Shown one piece after another: positions 27,659 to 36,122 of a stretch of DNA of 64,000 nucleotides. Location of the stretch: NCBI RefSeq assembly GCF_900156465.1, contig NZ_LT707064.1, forward strand, positions 5,223,001-5,287,000, given 5' to 3'. The stretch's first letter is position 1. Each line of letters begins with the position of its first letter. The DNA is from Pseudomonas sp. 7SR1 (lineage in GTDB: Bacteria; Pseudomonadota; Gammaproteobacteria; Pseudomonadales; Pseudomonadaceae). The translations under genes and the position numbers were made by a program. The notes beneath the pieces are model-generated. The model was given only the letters and a program-made list of their open reading frames with translations. It did not search any database and was not told where the DNA came from.

Positions 27659-29007
27659 TGAGCGAACGTTTGCAACGGTTGGCGCAATTCTGTGTCGATC
27701 TGCGGTTTGAAGATCTCTCGCCTGGGTTGATAGCCCAAACCAAGCGACACATTGTCGATACGTTCGGCGCAACCCTGGTCGGCGCCGAGAGTGAGATCGC
27801 CAAACAGGCACATAAAGTATTCGCCGGTGACGCGGGCGAGGTTCCGGTTTGGGGAACCGCTCTGCAGGTCGGCGCGGGCCCGGCGGCGATGTTGAACGGC
27901 ATCGCCGCCCATGCGCTGGAGCTGGACGATACCGGTGGTTGCGATCACTCCGGGGCCGTCGTGCTGCCAGCGGCGATGGCGGCGGTTTCGCTGCGCGCAC
28001 GGCCCGTGAGTGGTCGTGAATTCATCAGCGCCGTCGTGATCGGTTATGAGGTTGGCCGTCGAGTCCTCGAAGCCTGCGGCGGCTATAGTGCCCACAATGG
28101 CGCCGGCTGGCACTCCACCGCGACCTGCGGGGTGTTCGGCGCAGCCGCCGCCAGTGCGCGCATCCTGGGTCTGGATACCCGGCAAACCCTGGCCGCACTG
28201 GGCATTGCCGGCAGCTTCAGCGGTGGCCTGTGGGCCTTCATTCACGATGGCTCGCACAGCAAGAAACTGCACAGCGGGCGCGCCGCAGAAGGGGGTCTGC
28301 TGGCTGCGCGGTTCACCCAACAAGGCATCAGCGGGCCGACGCAGTTATTCGATGACGTCTGGGGCGGTTTTCTGAACACCCTTGCCCCAGCGACTTCAAG
28401 ACCCGAAGCCCTCGATGCAGAGCTCGGCGTGAACTGGAAGCTCGCCCGCTGCTCGATCAAACCCTATGCCTCCTGTCGCGGCACCCATTCGGCCATCGAC
28501 GCCCTCGGCCAGCTGTTGGAGCAGTTGAAGGTATCCGTTGACCAGGTCGAAAACCTGCACGTCGGGTTGAGCGGTTTTCTTCACGGCATGTGTGGCGGCC
28601 GGGATATCGCCCACCTCGCGGCCGCACAAATGAGCCTGCCGTATGCCCTCGCCGCGCGGTTGGTGCATGGGCATTGCCAACTGCACGCTTATGACGATCG
28701 GCAACGCAACGATCCTTTGGTGACTCAGTGCATGTCGCGCATCCAGCTTGAAGTGGACCCGCGACTGGATGAGGATGGCGAGCCTGTGGTGACCCTGCGG
28801 ACCGTGGACGGTCGGCAGGCAAGCCTGTGTGTGGAAGTGCCCTTGGGAGCGCCGGGCAATCCACTTGCCGATGAGGCCCTGGATGAGAAGTTCTTCAGTT
28901 TGACGACGCGGGTAATGCCCCAGGAACGGGCTGCGGAACTACTGAAGCAACTGCGACGCATGGAAGACCTGGAATCGATACGTACGCTGGAACGGTGGCT
29001 GGGGTGA
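27658..29007 (+). CDS. MmgE/PrpD-family protein
   Basis: 449 residues. 'FVDTFGATLVGAES'-like opening (here 'HIVDTFGATLVGAESE'), 'GIAAHALELDDTGGCDHSGAVVLPA' with the HxLxxDD motif, 'WHSTATCGVFGAAAASA', and 'KPYASCRGTHSAIDAL' are MmgE/PrpD signatures. Family members include 2-methylcitrate dehydratase, cis-aconitate decarboxylase and iminodisuccinate epimerase. The last acts on an N-substituted bis-aspartate, which is intriguing beside an ArgH-like lyase. Start chosen at 27658: its ATG overlaps the previous TGA. Substrate unproven. Confidence 0.86.
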   Translation: MSERLQRLAQFCVDLRFEDLSPGLIAQTKRHIVDTFGATLVGAESEIAKQAHKVFAGDAGEVPVWGTALQVGAGPAAMLNGIAAHALELDDTGGCDHSGAVVLPAAMAAVSLRARPVSGREFISAVVIGYEVGRRVLEACGGYSAHNGAGWHSTATCGVFGAAAASARILGLDTRQTLAALGIAGSFSGGLWAFIHDGSHSKKLHSGRAAEGGLLAARFTQQGISGPTQLFDDVWGGFLNTLAPATSRPEALDAELGVNWKLARCSIKPYASCRGTHSAIDALGQLLEQLKVSVDQVENLHVGLSGFLHGMCGGRDIAHLAAAQMSLPYALAARLVHGHCQLHAYDDRQRNDPLVTQCMSRIQLEVDPRLDEDGEPVVTLRTVDGRQASLCVEVPLGAPGNPLADEALDEKFFSLTTRVMPQERAAELLKQLRRMEDLESIRTLERWLG

Positions 29008-29067
29008 TCAGGGTATCGACGGCTCGGGCGTCATCGCGGTGCACGCCAACAATCTGAATAAGGACAT

Positions 29068-30255
29068 TTGCACCTCGTGGCCACTTACTCCCTCGTCATT
29101 CGACGCTTGATGATCGTTTCGCTGACCATTGTGGTGAGCCGCGCCATCACCAGCCCGTTGCTTACGCTGTTTCTGAGCAACAAGCTGGGCCTCAATCAAC
29201 AAGATGTCGGCTTGCTGCTGGGCATCGCGGTGTTCATCGCCACCCTGCTGGCCTTGTACGGTGGCTACATCATCGACCGCCTGGAGAAGCGCCGGCTGCT
29301 GATCCTGGCGATGCTCTCCAGCGCCGTGGGTTTCGTCCTGCTGACCTTTGCCGAAAACCTTTACCTGACTACCTTGACCGTGGTGATCACCGAGACCGCG
29401 TCAGCCCTGTTTCTGATCGGCTCCAAAGCGATCCTCAGCGAAAACCTGCCCATCGGCCAGCGCGCCAAAGCGTTTTCCCTGCGCTACACCCTGACCAACA
29501 TCGGCTACGCCACCGGTCCCATGCTCGGCGTGGTGATTGCGGGGGTCTACCCGATTGCGCCATTCCTGATCGCCGCAGGCATCGCGTTCTTCAGCGTCTT
29601 TCTGATGATGGGAATCCCCAGCGATGGAACGCCGACAGCGGCCCTTGGCCCACCGCCCAGCTTTCTCAAGACGTTGAAGACCCTGAAGAACGACCGCACG
29701 CTGATCATGTTCACCTGCGGCTGCCTGCTCAGCACCGTGGTGCACGGGCGCTTCACGCTCTATCTGTCGCAATACCTGCTGGTCACTCACGACGCCAAGC
29801 GTGCACTGGAGATCATGGCCGCCCTGCTCGCCTGCAACGCAATCACGGTGATTGTGCTGCAATACCAGATCGGCCGGTTCCTCGACCGCGAGAAGCTGCG
29901 CTACTGGATCGCTGCGGGCACCAGCCTGTTCATGCTTGGCCTGATCGGATTCAGCCTGGCGGACGACATGCTGAGTTGGTGCGTGGCGATGTTCATTTTC
30001 ACGCTCGGTGAAATGATCATCTACCCGGCCGAATTTCTCTTCGTCGATACCCTGGCCCCGGAAGAACTGCGCGGCAGCTACTACGGCGCCCAGAACCTGG
30101 CCGCCCTGGGCGGCGCCCTGAGCCCGGTGATCTGCGGGTACCTGCTGATACAAACCCCGGCACCGACGATGTTCTATGCCTTGAGCGCCTTGACTGCGAT
30201 GGGCGGGCTGCTGTGTTTCATGAGCGGGCGTCGGGTAGCGGCCGTGCAGAAGTGA
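29068..30255 (+). CDS. Major facilitator superfamily transporter
   Basis: 395 residues if the TTG start is used; the GTG three codons on or the ATG at codon 15 are alternatives and no Shine-Dalgarno is decisive. About 12 membrane helices. 'LGIAVFIATLLALYGGYIIDRLEKRRLLILAML' includes the motif A loop, and 'LGEMIIYPAEFLFVDTLAPEELRGSYYGAQNLAALGGAL' resembles the drug/dipeptide exporter branch (YdeE/MdtH-like). It could export or import an intermediate of the catabolic block. It is 60 bp after the PrpD-like gene. Confidence 0.85.
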   Translation: MHLVATYSLVIRRLMIVSLTIVVSRAITSPLLTLFLSNKLGLNQQDVGLLLGIAVFIATLLALYGGYIIDRLEKRRLLILAMLSSAVGFVLLTFAENLYLTTLTVVITETASALFLIGSKAILSENLPIGQRAKAFSLRYTLTNIGYATGPMLGVVIAGVYPIAPFLIAAGIAFFSVFLMMGIPSDGTPTAALGPPPSFLKTLKTLKNDRTLIMFTCGCLLSTVVHGRFTLYLSQYLLVTHDAKRALEIMAALLACNAITVIVLQYQIGRFLDREKLRYWIAAGTSLFMLGLIGFSLADDMLSWCVAMFIFTLGEMIIYPAEFLFVDTLAPEELRGSYYGAQNLAALGGALSPVICGYLLIQTPAPTMFYALSALTAMGGLLCFMSGRRVAAVQK

Positions 30256-30572
30256 TTCATGGAACGGCATTCTTGCTGTAAGACGGCTCGGCGGCGTGAG
30301 CAACGCCAGGTTCCGGAACATCGGATCCATGACTGACGATCAGGGCAGCGACCAGTGATCAATAGTTTAGAAATCTCTGAACTATCTTTTTGTGCTTCCC
30401 TATTTTTTCCGCCAACCGCCCCTCCCTACTATTGATGGCAACAAAGGAGCCTTCCATAGAGATCCGGCCCGAAGATTGCCTTTCCTGATTGTCACTGCCG
30501 TTCGTTGTGCGTTTCGGTTAGCGCCGCAACGTCGCCGTGTCAATCATGCGAAGGAAACTTTGGAGCAGATCG
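30256..30572. other. Intergenic region with a possible operator
   Basis: 317 bp without a supported gene. It is AT-richer in its middle (30355-30410), holds a 10-bp imperfect inverted repeat at 30362-30385, and ends in the Shine-Dalgarno of the isomerase gene. Probably the promoter of a second transcription unit (30573-34984). Confidence 0.5.
30362..30385. promoter_or_regulatory. Candidate operator: inverted repeat ATAGTTTAGA-N4-TCTGAACTAT
   Basis: Ten-base arms with one mismatch around AATC, in an AT-rich stretch 187 bp before the isomerase gene. The layout suits binding of a dimeric regulator such as the LysR protein encoded at 20521-21486 or an unlinked one. No experimental or family match is claimed. 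Confidence 0.4.
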
Positions 30573-31424
30573 ATGAAGTTGGAAATATTCCGAACGTTGT
30601 GGGGCTACACCGCAAGCAAGGCACAAGCGCTCGACGAGTTGCTTGAAGCCGGGTTCGATGGCATGGAAGCCCGCCTGCCCATGACCGCCAGCGAACGTGC
30701 CGAGTTCGCAGCCTTTCTACGCATCAACAAAGTCAGTTATATCAGCACCGTCTTCAGCGCCTACGACGTTCTGCCGGAGCAGTCGGCAACTCCCGACGAA
30801 CACCTTCTGGACCTCGACAAGAAACTCGGTTGGGCGGCTGAGTTGGCACCGCGCTTCATCAATCTGCTGGCTGGCAACGATCGCTGGCCCCTGGCACAGC
30901 AAGTCGACTTCTTTGGCCGCGCGATGGACCTCGCGCGCAAGCATGGCCAGGTGTGCGCCTTCGAAACCCATCGCGCTCGCTCGTTATTCAATCCCTGGGT
31001 CACCCTCGAGTTGATTCGTCAACTGCCGGACCTGCGCTTCACCAGCGACATCAGTCATTGGGTCGTCACCTGCGAGCGCCTGCTCAACGATTCGGAAGAC
31101 GATCTCAGCACCTTCGTCGAACGCGTTCACCATATTCAAGCCCGAGTCGGATACGACCAGGGACCGCAAGTGCCCCACCCCGCCGCTCCCGAGTACAGCC
31201 AAGCGCTTGCCTTCCATCAACAACATTGGGAGGCCATCTGGCGATCCCAGGAAAAACGCGGGTATCAGGTCAGCACGCTGACACCGGAGTTCGGCGCCGA
31301 CGGCTACCTGCATCACCTGCCCTTCACCAACGTGCCGGTGGCTGATCTGTGGTCGCTGAACGTGTGGATGGCAAACACCGAGCGCGAGCATTTTCGGCGT
31401 TTCGCCTGCACCTCAACCCGATAA
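30573..31424 (+). CDS. Sugar-phosphate isomerase/epimerase-like TIM-barrel protein
   Basis: 283 residues from the ATG at 30573, with GGAG seven bases before it; 12 in-frame codons upstream are ignored. '[13 protein letters not shown]', '[15 protein letters not shown]', '[18 protein letters not shown]' and '[23 protein letters not shown]' give the metal-site residues (Glu, Asp-His, His) of the xylose-isomerase-like AP-endonuclease-2 superfamily. The reaction (isomerisation or epimerisation) cannot be assigned. It begins a second unit with the oxygenase, a binding protein and the fused transporter. Confidence 0.83.
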   Translation: MKLEIFRTLWGYTASKAQALDELLEAGFDGMEARLPMTASERAEFAAFLRINKVSYISTVFSAYDVLPEQSATPDEHLLDLDKKLGWAAELAPRFINLLAGNDRWPLAQQVDFFGRAMDLARKHGQVCAFETHRARSLFNPWVTLELIRQLPDLRFTSDISHWVVTCERLLNDSEDDLSTFVERVHHIQARVGYDQGPQVPHPAAPEYSQALAFHQQHWEAIWRSQEKRGYQVSTLTPEFGADGYLHHLPFTNVPVADLWSLNVWMANTEREHFRRFACTSTR

Positions 31425-31437
31425 GGAGCGCCCACTC

Positions 31438-32490
31438 ATGCCTGACAAAACGCCAACGACTGCCAACTTCAGCCGCATTCCGGTGGTGGATATCGCCGGG
31501 CTGTACAGCGACGACCTCACCCAGCGACAGGCGGTGGCCGAAGAACTGGGTAACGCCGCCCGCGCAGTCGGTTTCCTGTACATCAAGAACCACGGCATCG
31601 AGTCGTCACTGATCGACGGCTTGCGTCAAGCGGCGAAGAACCTGTTTGCCCAATCGCTTGAATACAAAATGCAGCATTACATCGGCACTTCACGCAGCCA
31701 CAAGGGTTTTGTGCCTGAAGGTGAAGAGGTCTATGCCAAAGGCAAACCCGATCACAAGGAAGCTTTCGATATCGGTTTCGAAGTGAGCGAAGACGATCCG
31801 CTGGTGATTGCCGGCACGCCACTGATCGGGGCCAACGAATGGCCGGACCTGCCAGGTTTCCGTCCCGCCGTCGAAGCCTACTACGCCGCGGTGTTTGCAT
31901 TAGGTCGGCGCTTGTTCAAGGGGTTCGCGCTCGCTTTGGGCCTGGAGGAGGACTATTTCGAGGCAATGGTGACTCGCCCACCGTCGAAACTGCGGCTGAT
32001 CCACTACCCATTTGACCTGGCGGCTCAAGACGCGCCCGGCATTGGTGCGCATACCGACTACGAATGCTTCACCATTTTGCTTGCCGACAAGCCAGGCCTC
32101 GAGGTGATGAACGATCAGGGGCAATGGATTGATGCGCCGCCCATGGACGGTACGTTTGTGGTCAACATCGGCGACATGCTGGAGGTCATGACCGCGGGCA
32201 CATTCGTTGCTACGGCTCACCGAGTGCGAACCGTCAGCGAAGAGCGCTACTCGTTCCCACTCTTCTATGCCTGCGACTTCCATACGCAAATCAAGCCACT
32301 GCCGCAGTTTCTTGAAGGCGGTAAGGATTACGAGGAAATCACCATCGGTGAGCACATGTTTGGCCAAGCGTTGCAAACCTATCAATACCTGCGCCGCAAA
32401 GTCGAACGCGGCGAACTCAAACTGTATGAGCGCGCACGCAAGCCTTCGAGCTTCGGTCACTTGAAGAACCAGACGCAGGAAGCGTCCTGA
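31438..32490 (+). CDS. Fe(II)/2-oxoglutarate-type oxygenase, isopenicillin-N-synthase-like family
   Basis: 350 residues. The N-terminal 'IPVVDIAGL' and '[10 protein letters not shown]' are the DIOX_N block. The iron site is His205-x-Asp207 in 'GAHTDYECF' with distal His261 in 'TATAHRV'; Arg270-x-Ser272 in 'RYSFP' would bind the 2-oxoglutarate carboxylate (or, in IPNS, the substrate). It hydroxylates or oxidises a small molecule in the cytosol. 13 bp after the isomerase gene and followed by an ABC importer, so it probably modifies the imported compound. Substrate unknown. Confidence 0.9.
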   Translation: MPDKTPTTANFSRIPVVDIAGLYSDDLTQRQAVAEELGNAARAVGFLYIKNHGIESSLIDGLRQAAKNLFAQSLEYKMQHYIGTSRSHKGFVPEGEEVYAKGKPDHKEAFDIGFEVSEDDPLVIAGTPLIGANEWPDLPGFRPAVEAYYAAVFALGRRLFKGFALALGLEEDYFEAMVTRPPSKLRLIHYPFDLAAQDAPGIGAHTDYECFTILLADKPGLEVMNDQGQWIDAPPMDGTFVVNIGDMLEVMTAGTFVATAHRVRTVSEERYSFPLFYACDFHTQIKPLPQFLEGGKDYEEITIGEHMFGQALQTYQYLRRKVERGELKLYERARKPSSFGHLKNQTQEAS

Positions 32491-32562
32491 TGCCCCCCGA
32501 CCGTTCCAAGACAACCCTGTTTCAAACCAGTCCAATCCTACTTTTTCGACGTGGAGTCACCG

Positions 32563-33369
32563 ATGATGCGCAATCCAATGAATATTGCTGTCCGCTTGTC
32601 CCTGCTGGCCTTCGCGATCCTCGGTGCGGCAGGAGCCCACGCAGCCACGACGGTGACACCCGGCGTCCTCAAGGTCGGCATGGAAATCACCTATCCGCCC
32701 TTCGAATCTTACGACGAACAAAAGAATGTCGTCGGCTCCGACCCCGAACTGGCGCGATTACTCGCCAAACATCTGGACCTCAAGGCCGACTTCGTTGACA
32801 CCAAATTTCCCAACCTGCTTCTGAGCCTGAACGCCGGTCACTATGACGCGATCATCTCGGGCATGTACATCACCCCCCAACGGCAGACTCAGGCGCAAAC
32901 CATCCCATACGCCAAGACCGGCGCAGCGATCATGGTGCTCAAGGACAGCCCGCTGAAACCGAAAGTACCGCAAGACCTCTGCGGCCTGAAAGTCGGCCTG
33001 GAAAAAGGCACCACTTGGGTCACGCAATTCAACAAACTCTCGACCGATTACTGCGTCCCGAATAACAAGGGCGTGGTCATGGTCAGCGAATTCCCGTCCG
33101 CCCCTGAAGTGACCCAGGCGCTGCTCTCCGGCAACGTGCAGGCTCAGGTGGAGATCGACGGCGCCGCCGGCATGATCGCAGAACGCACCAAAGGCCGGGT
33201 TGTGATCAGCACCGATCACTCGATCTATCAACAGACGCTGGGGATCTACGTCAAAAAGGACAACGACGCGCTCTATCAGGCGCTGCTCAAGGCTTTTGAC
33301 GCGACGAAAGCGTCGGGTGAATACGCCGCCCTGTTGAAGAAATACAACCTGGAAGAACCGACTAACTGA
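32563..33369 (+). CDS. Periplasmic amino-acid ABC substrate-binding protein
   Basis: 268 residues from the ATG at 32563 (GGAG seven bases upstream; a GTG four codons earlier is rejected). Signal peptide to 'AGAHA'. 'LKVGMEITYPPFESYDE' is the pocket entry, 'DAIISGMYITPQRQTQAQTIPYAKTG' the hinge; two cysteines in 'DLCGLKVG' and 'DYCVPNN' probably form the disulphide. Partner of the fused permease-ATPase gene 106 bp downstream. Second such importer within 10 kb, with a different binding protein, so a related but distinct ligand is likely. Confidence 0.92.
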   Translation: MMRNPMNIAVRLSLLAFAILGAAGAHAATTVTPGVLKVGMEITYPPFESYDEQKNVVGSDPELARLLAKHLDLKADFVDTKFPNLLLSLNAGHYDAIISGMYITPQRQTQAQTIPYAKTGAAIMVLKDSPLKPKVPQDLCGLKVGLEKGTTWVTQFNKLSTDYCVPNNKGVVMVSEFPSAPEVTQALLSGNVQAQVEIDGAAGMIAERTKGRVVISTDHSIYQQTLGIYVKKDNDALYQALLKAFDATKASGEYAALLKKYNLEEPTN

Positions 33370-33381
33370 CTCAATGCAGCC

Positions 33382-33407
33382 CTGTGGGAGCGAGGCCGCT
33401 CCCACAG
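33382..33407. repeat. Short palindrome CTGTGGGAGC...GCTCCCACAG (second copy)
   Basis: Same 10-bp arms as at 23224-23249, with loop GAGGCC, 13 bp after the binding-protein stop and before the fused permease-ATPase gene. Its position between a binding-protein gene and a membrane-component gene suits differential expression by mRNA stabilisation. No T-run follows. Confidence 0.75.
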
Positions 33408-33475
33408 TCGGCGGCGTTCGCTTGACTGCCCGGCATAGGTGAAGCCTCCGTCGACGCCAGCAGTTGGAGGTACAC

Positions 33476-34984
33476 ATGCAATTTGAATGGCCCTACTTCT
33501 TTTCTCTGTTTTCGGTCTCGGACTTCTGGAAAGCCTGCATTACGGTGGTGGAACTCAGCACGCTGGCCTGGTTCATCGGCATGCTGCTGGGCTTCCTGCT
33601 GGCGTCGGCCAAGCTTTCGGCCACGCGTTGGATCAGCGTGCCGGCGTCGGTTTATATCTGGTTCTTTCGCAGCGTGCCGCTGCTCGTACTGGTGGTGTTC
33701 GTCTATAACCTGCCGCAGATGTTCCCGGTCACCCGTGGCGTACTGTCCAACCCGTTCTATTCCGGCCTGTTCGCGCTGGTGGTGACCGAGGCGGCGTACA
33801 TGTCGGAAATTCATCGGGGCGGCTTGATATCCGTTGCCAAAGGCCAGAAAGAAGCCGGCCGTGCACTGGGCATCGGCCTGATCGGTCTGCAGCGCCTGAT
33901 CGTGATCCCGCAGGCGTTCCGCATTTCCCTGCCGACCCTGATCAATGAATACATCACAGTGGTGAAGCTGACCTCGCTGGTCTCGGTGATTTCCTTGACC
34001 GAACTGTTGACCGTGGGCCAGCGCCTTTACGCGCAAAACTTCCTGGTCATGGAAACCCTGTCGGCTGTGGCGGTGTATTACGTGCTGATCGTGACCGTGC
34101 TCGGCTGGCTGTTTCATTGGCTGGAGCAACACCTGGAGCTCAACAACCGCAAACCACAGACGCTGGATGACATCAGCCTGCGGCGTCTTCGCGCGGTACG
34201 GGCGGTGACCTCTCCGGCAGACGCTCGTACAGCGCCAGGGCCTGGTTCGGCACCCGCCCTGCAGCTGGTTGACATTCACAAGCGCTACGGCCAGCACGTC
34301 GTGCTCAAGGGCATCAACCTTGATGTCAACGTGGGCCAGGTGATCTCCATTATCGGTCCGTCGGGATCGGGGAAAACCTCACTGATTCGGACCATCAACG
34401 CCTTGGAAAACATCGACCAGGGCGAGATCATTCTATTCGGCGAAAGCTATATCAACGCCGGTGACAACACCAACACGCACCCAGTACGCCGTGGGATACA
34501 GCGCATCGGCATGGTGTTCCAGAGCTTCAACCTGTTTCCCCATCGCACCATTCTCGACAATGTCACCCTCGCCCCGCGTTATCACGGCCGCGACAAGTCC
34601 ATCAGCGAGCAGCGCGCCTACGCTCTGCTGGACAAAGTAGGGTTGCTGGCTCACGCGCAAAAGTATCCGCATCAGTTGTCAGGCGGTCAGCAACAACGGG
34701 TGGCAATCGCCCGCGCATTGGCGATGGATCCCCACATCATGCTGTTCGATGAACCTACTTCAGCCCTTGACCCGGAACTGGTCGGCGATGTGCTCAAGGT
34801 GATCAGCGACCTGGCAAAAGAAGGCATGACCATGTTGATCGTGACCCATGAAATGGACTTCGCCATGTCAATTTCCGACAGGGTGGTTTTCATGGAGGAC
34901 GGCCTGGTCAAACTGGATGCGGAGCCTGGGATGATCCGAGCTGACCAGTGCGGCGAGAGAATCAGGAAATTCATGAGGGTTTGA
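33476..34984 (+). CDS. Amino-acid ABC transporter: permease fused to ATP-binding protein
   Basis: 502 residues from the ATG at 33476 (GGAGG just upstream). Residues 1 to about 215 are a polar-amino-acid permease ('YIWFFRSVPLLVLVVFVYNL'; EAA loop 'EAGRALGIGLIGLQRLIVIPQAF'). A linker of about 40 residues, rich in Arg, Ala and Pro, leads to a full ATPase with Walker A 'GPSGSGKTSLIRT', signature '[15 protein letters not shown]' and Walker B '[13 protein letters not shown]'. In most importers these are separate genes; the fusion would make a dimeric transporter with fixed 1:1 subunits. Works with the binding protein at 32563-33369. Confidence 0.93.
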   Translation: MQFEWPYFFSLFSVSDFWKACITVVELSTLAWFIGMLLGFLLASAKLSATRWISVPASVYIWFFRSVPLLVLVVFVYNLPQMFPVTRGVLSNPFYSGLFALVVTEAAYMSEIHRGGLISVAKGQKEAGRALGIGLIGLQRLIVIPQAFRISLPTLINEYITVVKLTSLVSVISLTELLTVGQRLYAQNFLVMETLSAVAVYYVLIVTVLGWLFHWLEQHLELNNRKPQTLDDISLRRLRAVRAVTSPADARTAPGPGSAPALQLVDIHKRYGQHVVLKGINLDVNVGQVISIIGPSGSGKTSLIRTINALENIDQGEIILFGESYINAGDNTNTHPVRRGIQRIGMVFQSFNLFPHRTILDNVTLAPRYHGRDKSISEQRAYALLDKVGLLAHAQKYPHQLSGGQQQRVAIARALAMDPHIMLFDEPTSALDPELVGDVLKVISDLAKEGMTMLIVTHEMDFAMSISDRVVFMEDGLVKLDAEPGMIRADQCGERIRKFMRV

Positions 34985-35093
34985 ACTCGGTGTGATTGGC
35001 TCCTGGCACTCGAGATGGAAAATTCGTCAAGCACGCCGATTCCCACCCACGTTATGCGTTGCGAAGCTGCTGGCGAGTCATTCTGATGAGGAC

Positions 35094-35177
35094 TCATCCG
35101 GATCTCGGATCATTGGCCCCGATGGCAAACCGTATGCGCACGCGACAACCACCTGCCTGATCTTCGATCATCCCGCA
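35094..35177 (+). pseudogene. Possible remnant of a PaaI-like thioesterase C-terminus
   Basis: Within a 328-bp stretch (34985-35312) that has no intact gene, one frame gives 'SRIIGPDGKPYAHATTTCLIF', which reads like the final strand of a 4HBT/PaaI-type thioesterase. Nothing before or after continues the family. If right, it is debris from the same decay that left the broken aldo/keto reductase next to it. Weak evidence. Confidence 0.25.
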
Positions 35178-35312
35178 ATCACACAGGGGATCTCTCATGG
35201 CCAAGACCGAGACCGATCCTGGCCCACCCGTTATCCGCGTAAAACTGCGACGCCAAGGCCTTTGCGCCGACACTGTCTGACAATATCGCTGCGACTTGAT
35301 CAATGGTGAACC

Positions 35313-35840
35313 ATGAAATATGCATCCTTCAGAACCGATCGCATCGATCTCTATTGGTCACATTGGCCGGATAATGTCACGCCTGGCGAGGAAATTGTCC
35401 GTGGGTTCGAGGCTGATCTGTTCCCGGCTTCGCATGCGTTGGGATTGGGTATCGTCACTTGGTCGCCACTCGGCGCAGGCATGCTGACCGGTAAGTACCG
35501 CAAGGGCGAGAAAGGACGCGCCGAGGGCCTCGGTGGCAAGGTGTTCCAGGCAGAGAATAGCGAGCAGCGCACACCGGTCCTCGACACGGTGATCGCCATC
35601 GCCAACGAACTGGGCGTCAGCCCCGGTCAGATCGCCATCGCCTGGTCCGGCACGCACGGGTCGTTGCCCATCATCGGCCCGCGCTCGGTTGAGCAGTTGG
35701 CCGACAACCTCGCAGCCCTGTCGGTTGAACTGTCAGCCGAGCAGATTCATCGGCTCGACACCGTTAGCAGTTTGTCTGCTTCGATGCCAGCAAGGACAGC
35801 GGCCCCTTGGGCTCGCGCAGCAGCGCAGATCGTGGCTTGA
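35313..35840 (+). pseudogene. Aldo/keto reductase, truncated and internally deleted
   Basis: 175 codons that match only parts of an aldo/keto reductase of about 330 residues. The start falls at 'RTDRIDLYWSHWPDN', which is mid-barrel, so the N-terminal third with the catalytic Asp, Tyr and Lys is missing. After 'EEIVRGF' the sequence jumps straight to 'PASHALGLGIVTWSPLGAGML', losing roughly 90-100 residues around strands 5-6. The C-terminal NADPH-binding part ('SPGQIAIAW', 'PIIGPRSVEQLADNL') is intact. The frame is open, but the product cannot be a working enzyme. Confidence 0.85.
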
Positions 35841-36010
35841 ACGTGGGTGGGTGATGCAAGCCGACGACAAGAAAGCCAGACTCAACTGTATGCATCACCT
35901 GCCCTGCCCCCCTTATCGCCTGACATGTTCCTGTCAGCCTCCCGTCACCCTGACGTCAGATCGTTGCGCCTAAAGTAATGCCAGGATTGCTCCTGCGGCG
36001 CCATCGTGAA

Positions 36011-36042
36011 CCTGCGGGAGCGAGCCTGCCCGCTCCCGCAGG
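36011..36042. repeat. Palindrome CCTGCGGGAGCG...CGCTCCCGCAGG
   Basis: Perfect 12-bp arms with an 8-base loop, in the 282-bp gap between the aldo/keto reductase remnant and the next gene. A relative of the CTGTGGGAGC palindromes at 23224 and 33382. No T-run follows. Confidence 0.75.
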
Positions 36043-36122
36043 AACCTGGCTTAACCAGAGATTCCGCCCCCTTGGTTGCTTTTTGCCGGAGCTCTTGTCA
36101 TCAGCCGGAAGGAGAAACGCAA

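Noticed and set aside
20521..34984. Integrated mobile element carrying the catabolic block
   Set aside because: No integrase, transposase, attachment repeats or tRNA border seen, and base composition is like the rest of the window.
35197..35280. 28-codon frame with a weak GGGGAT before its ATG
   Set aside because: Too short, no homology, lies in a decayed stretch.
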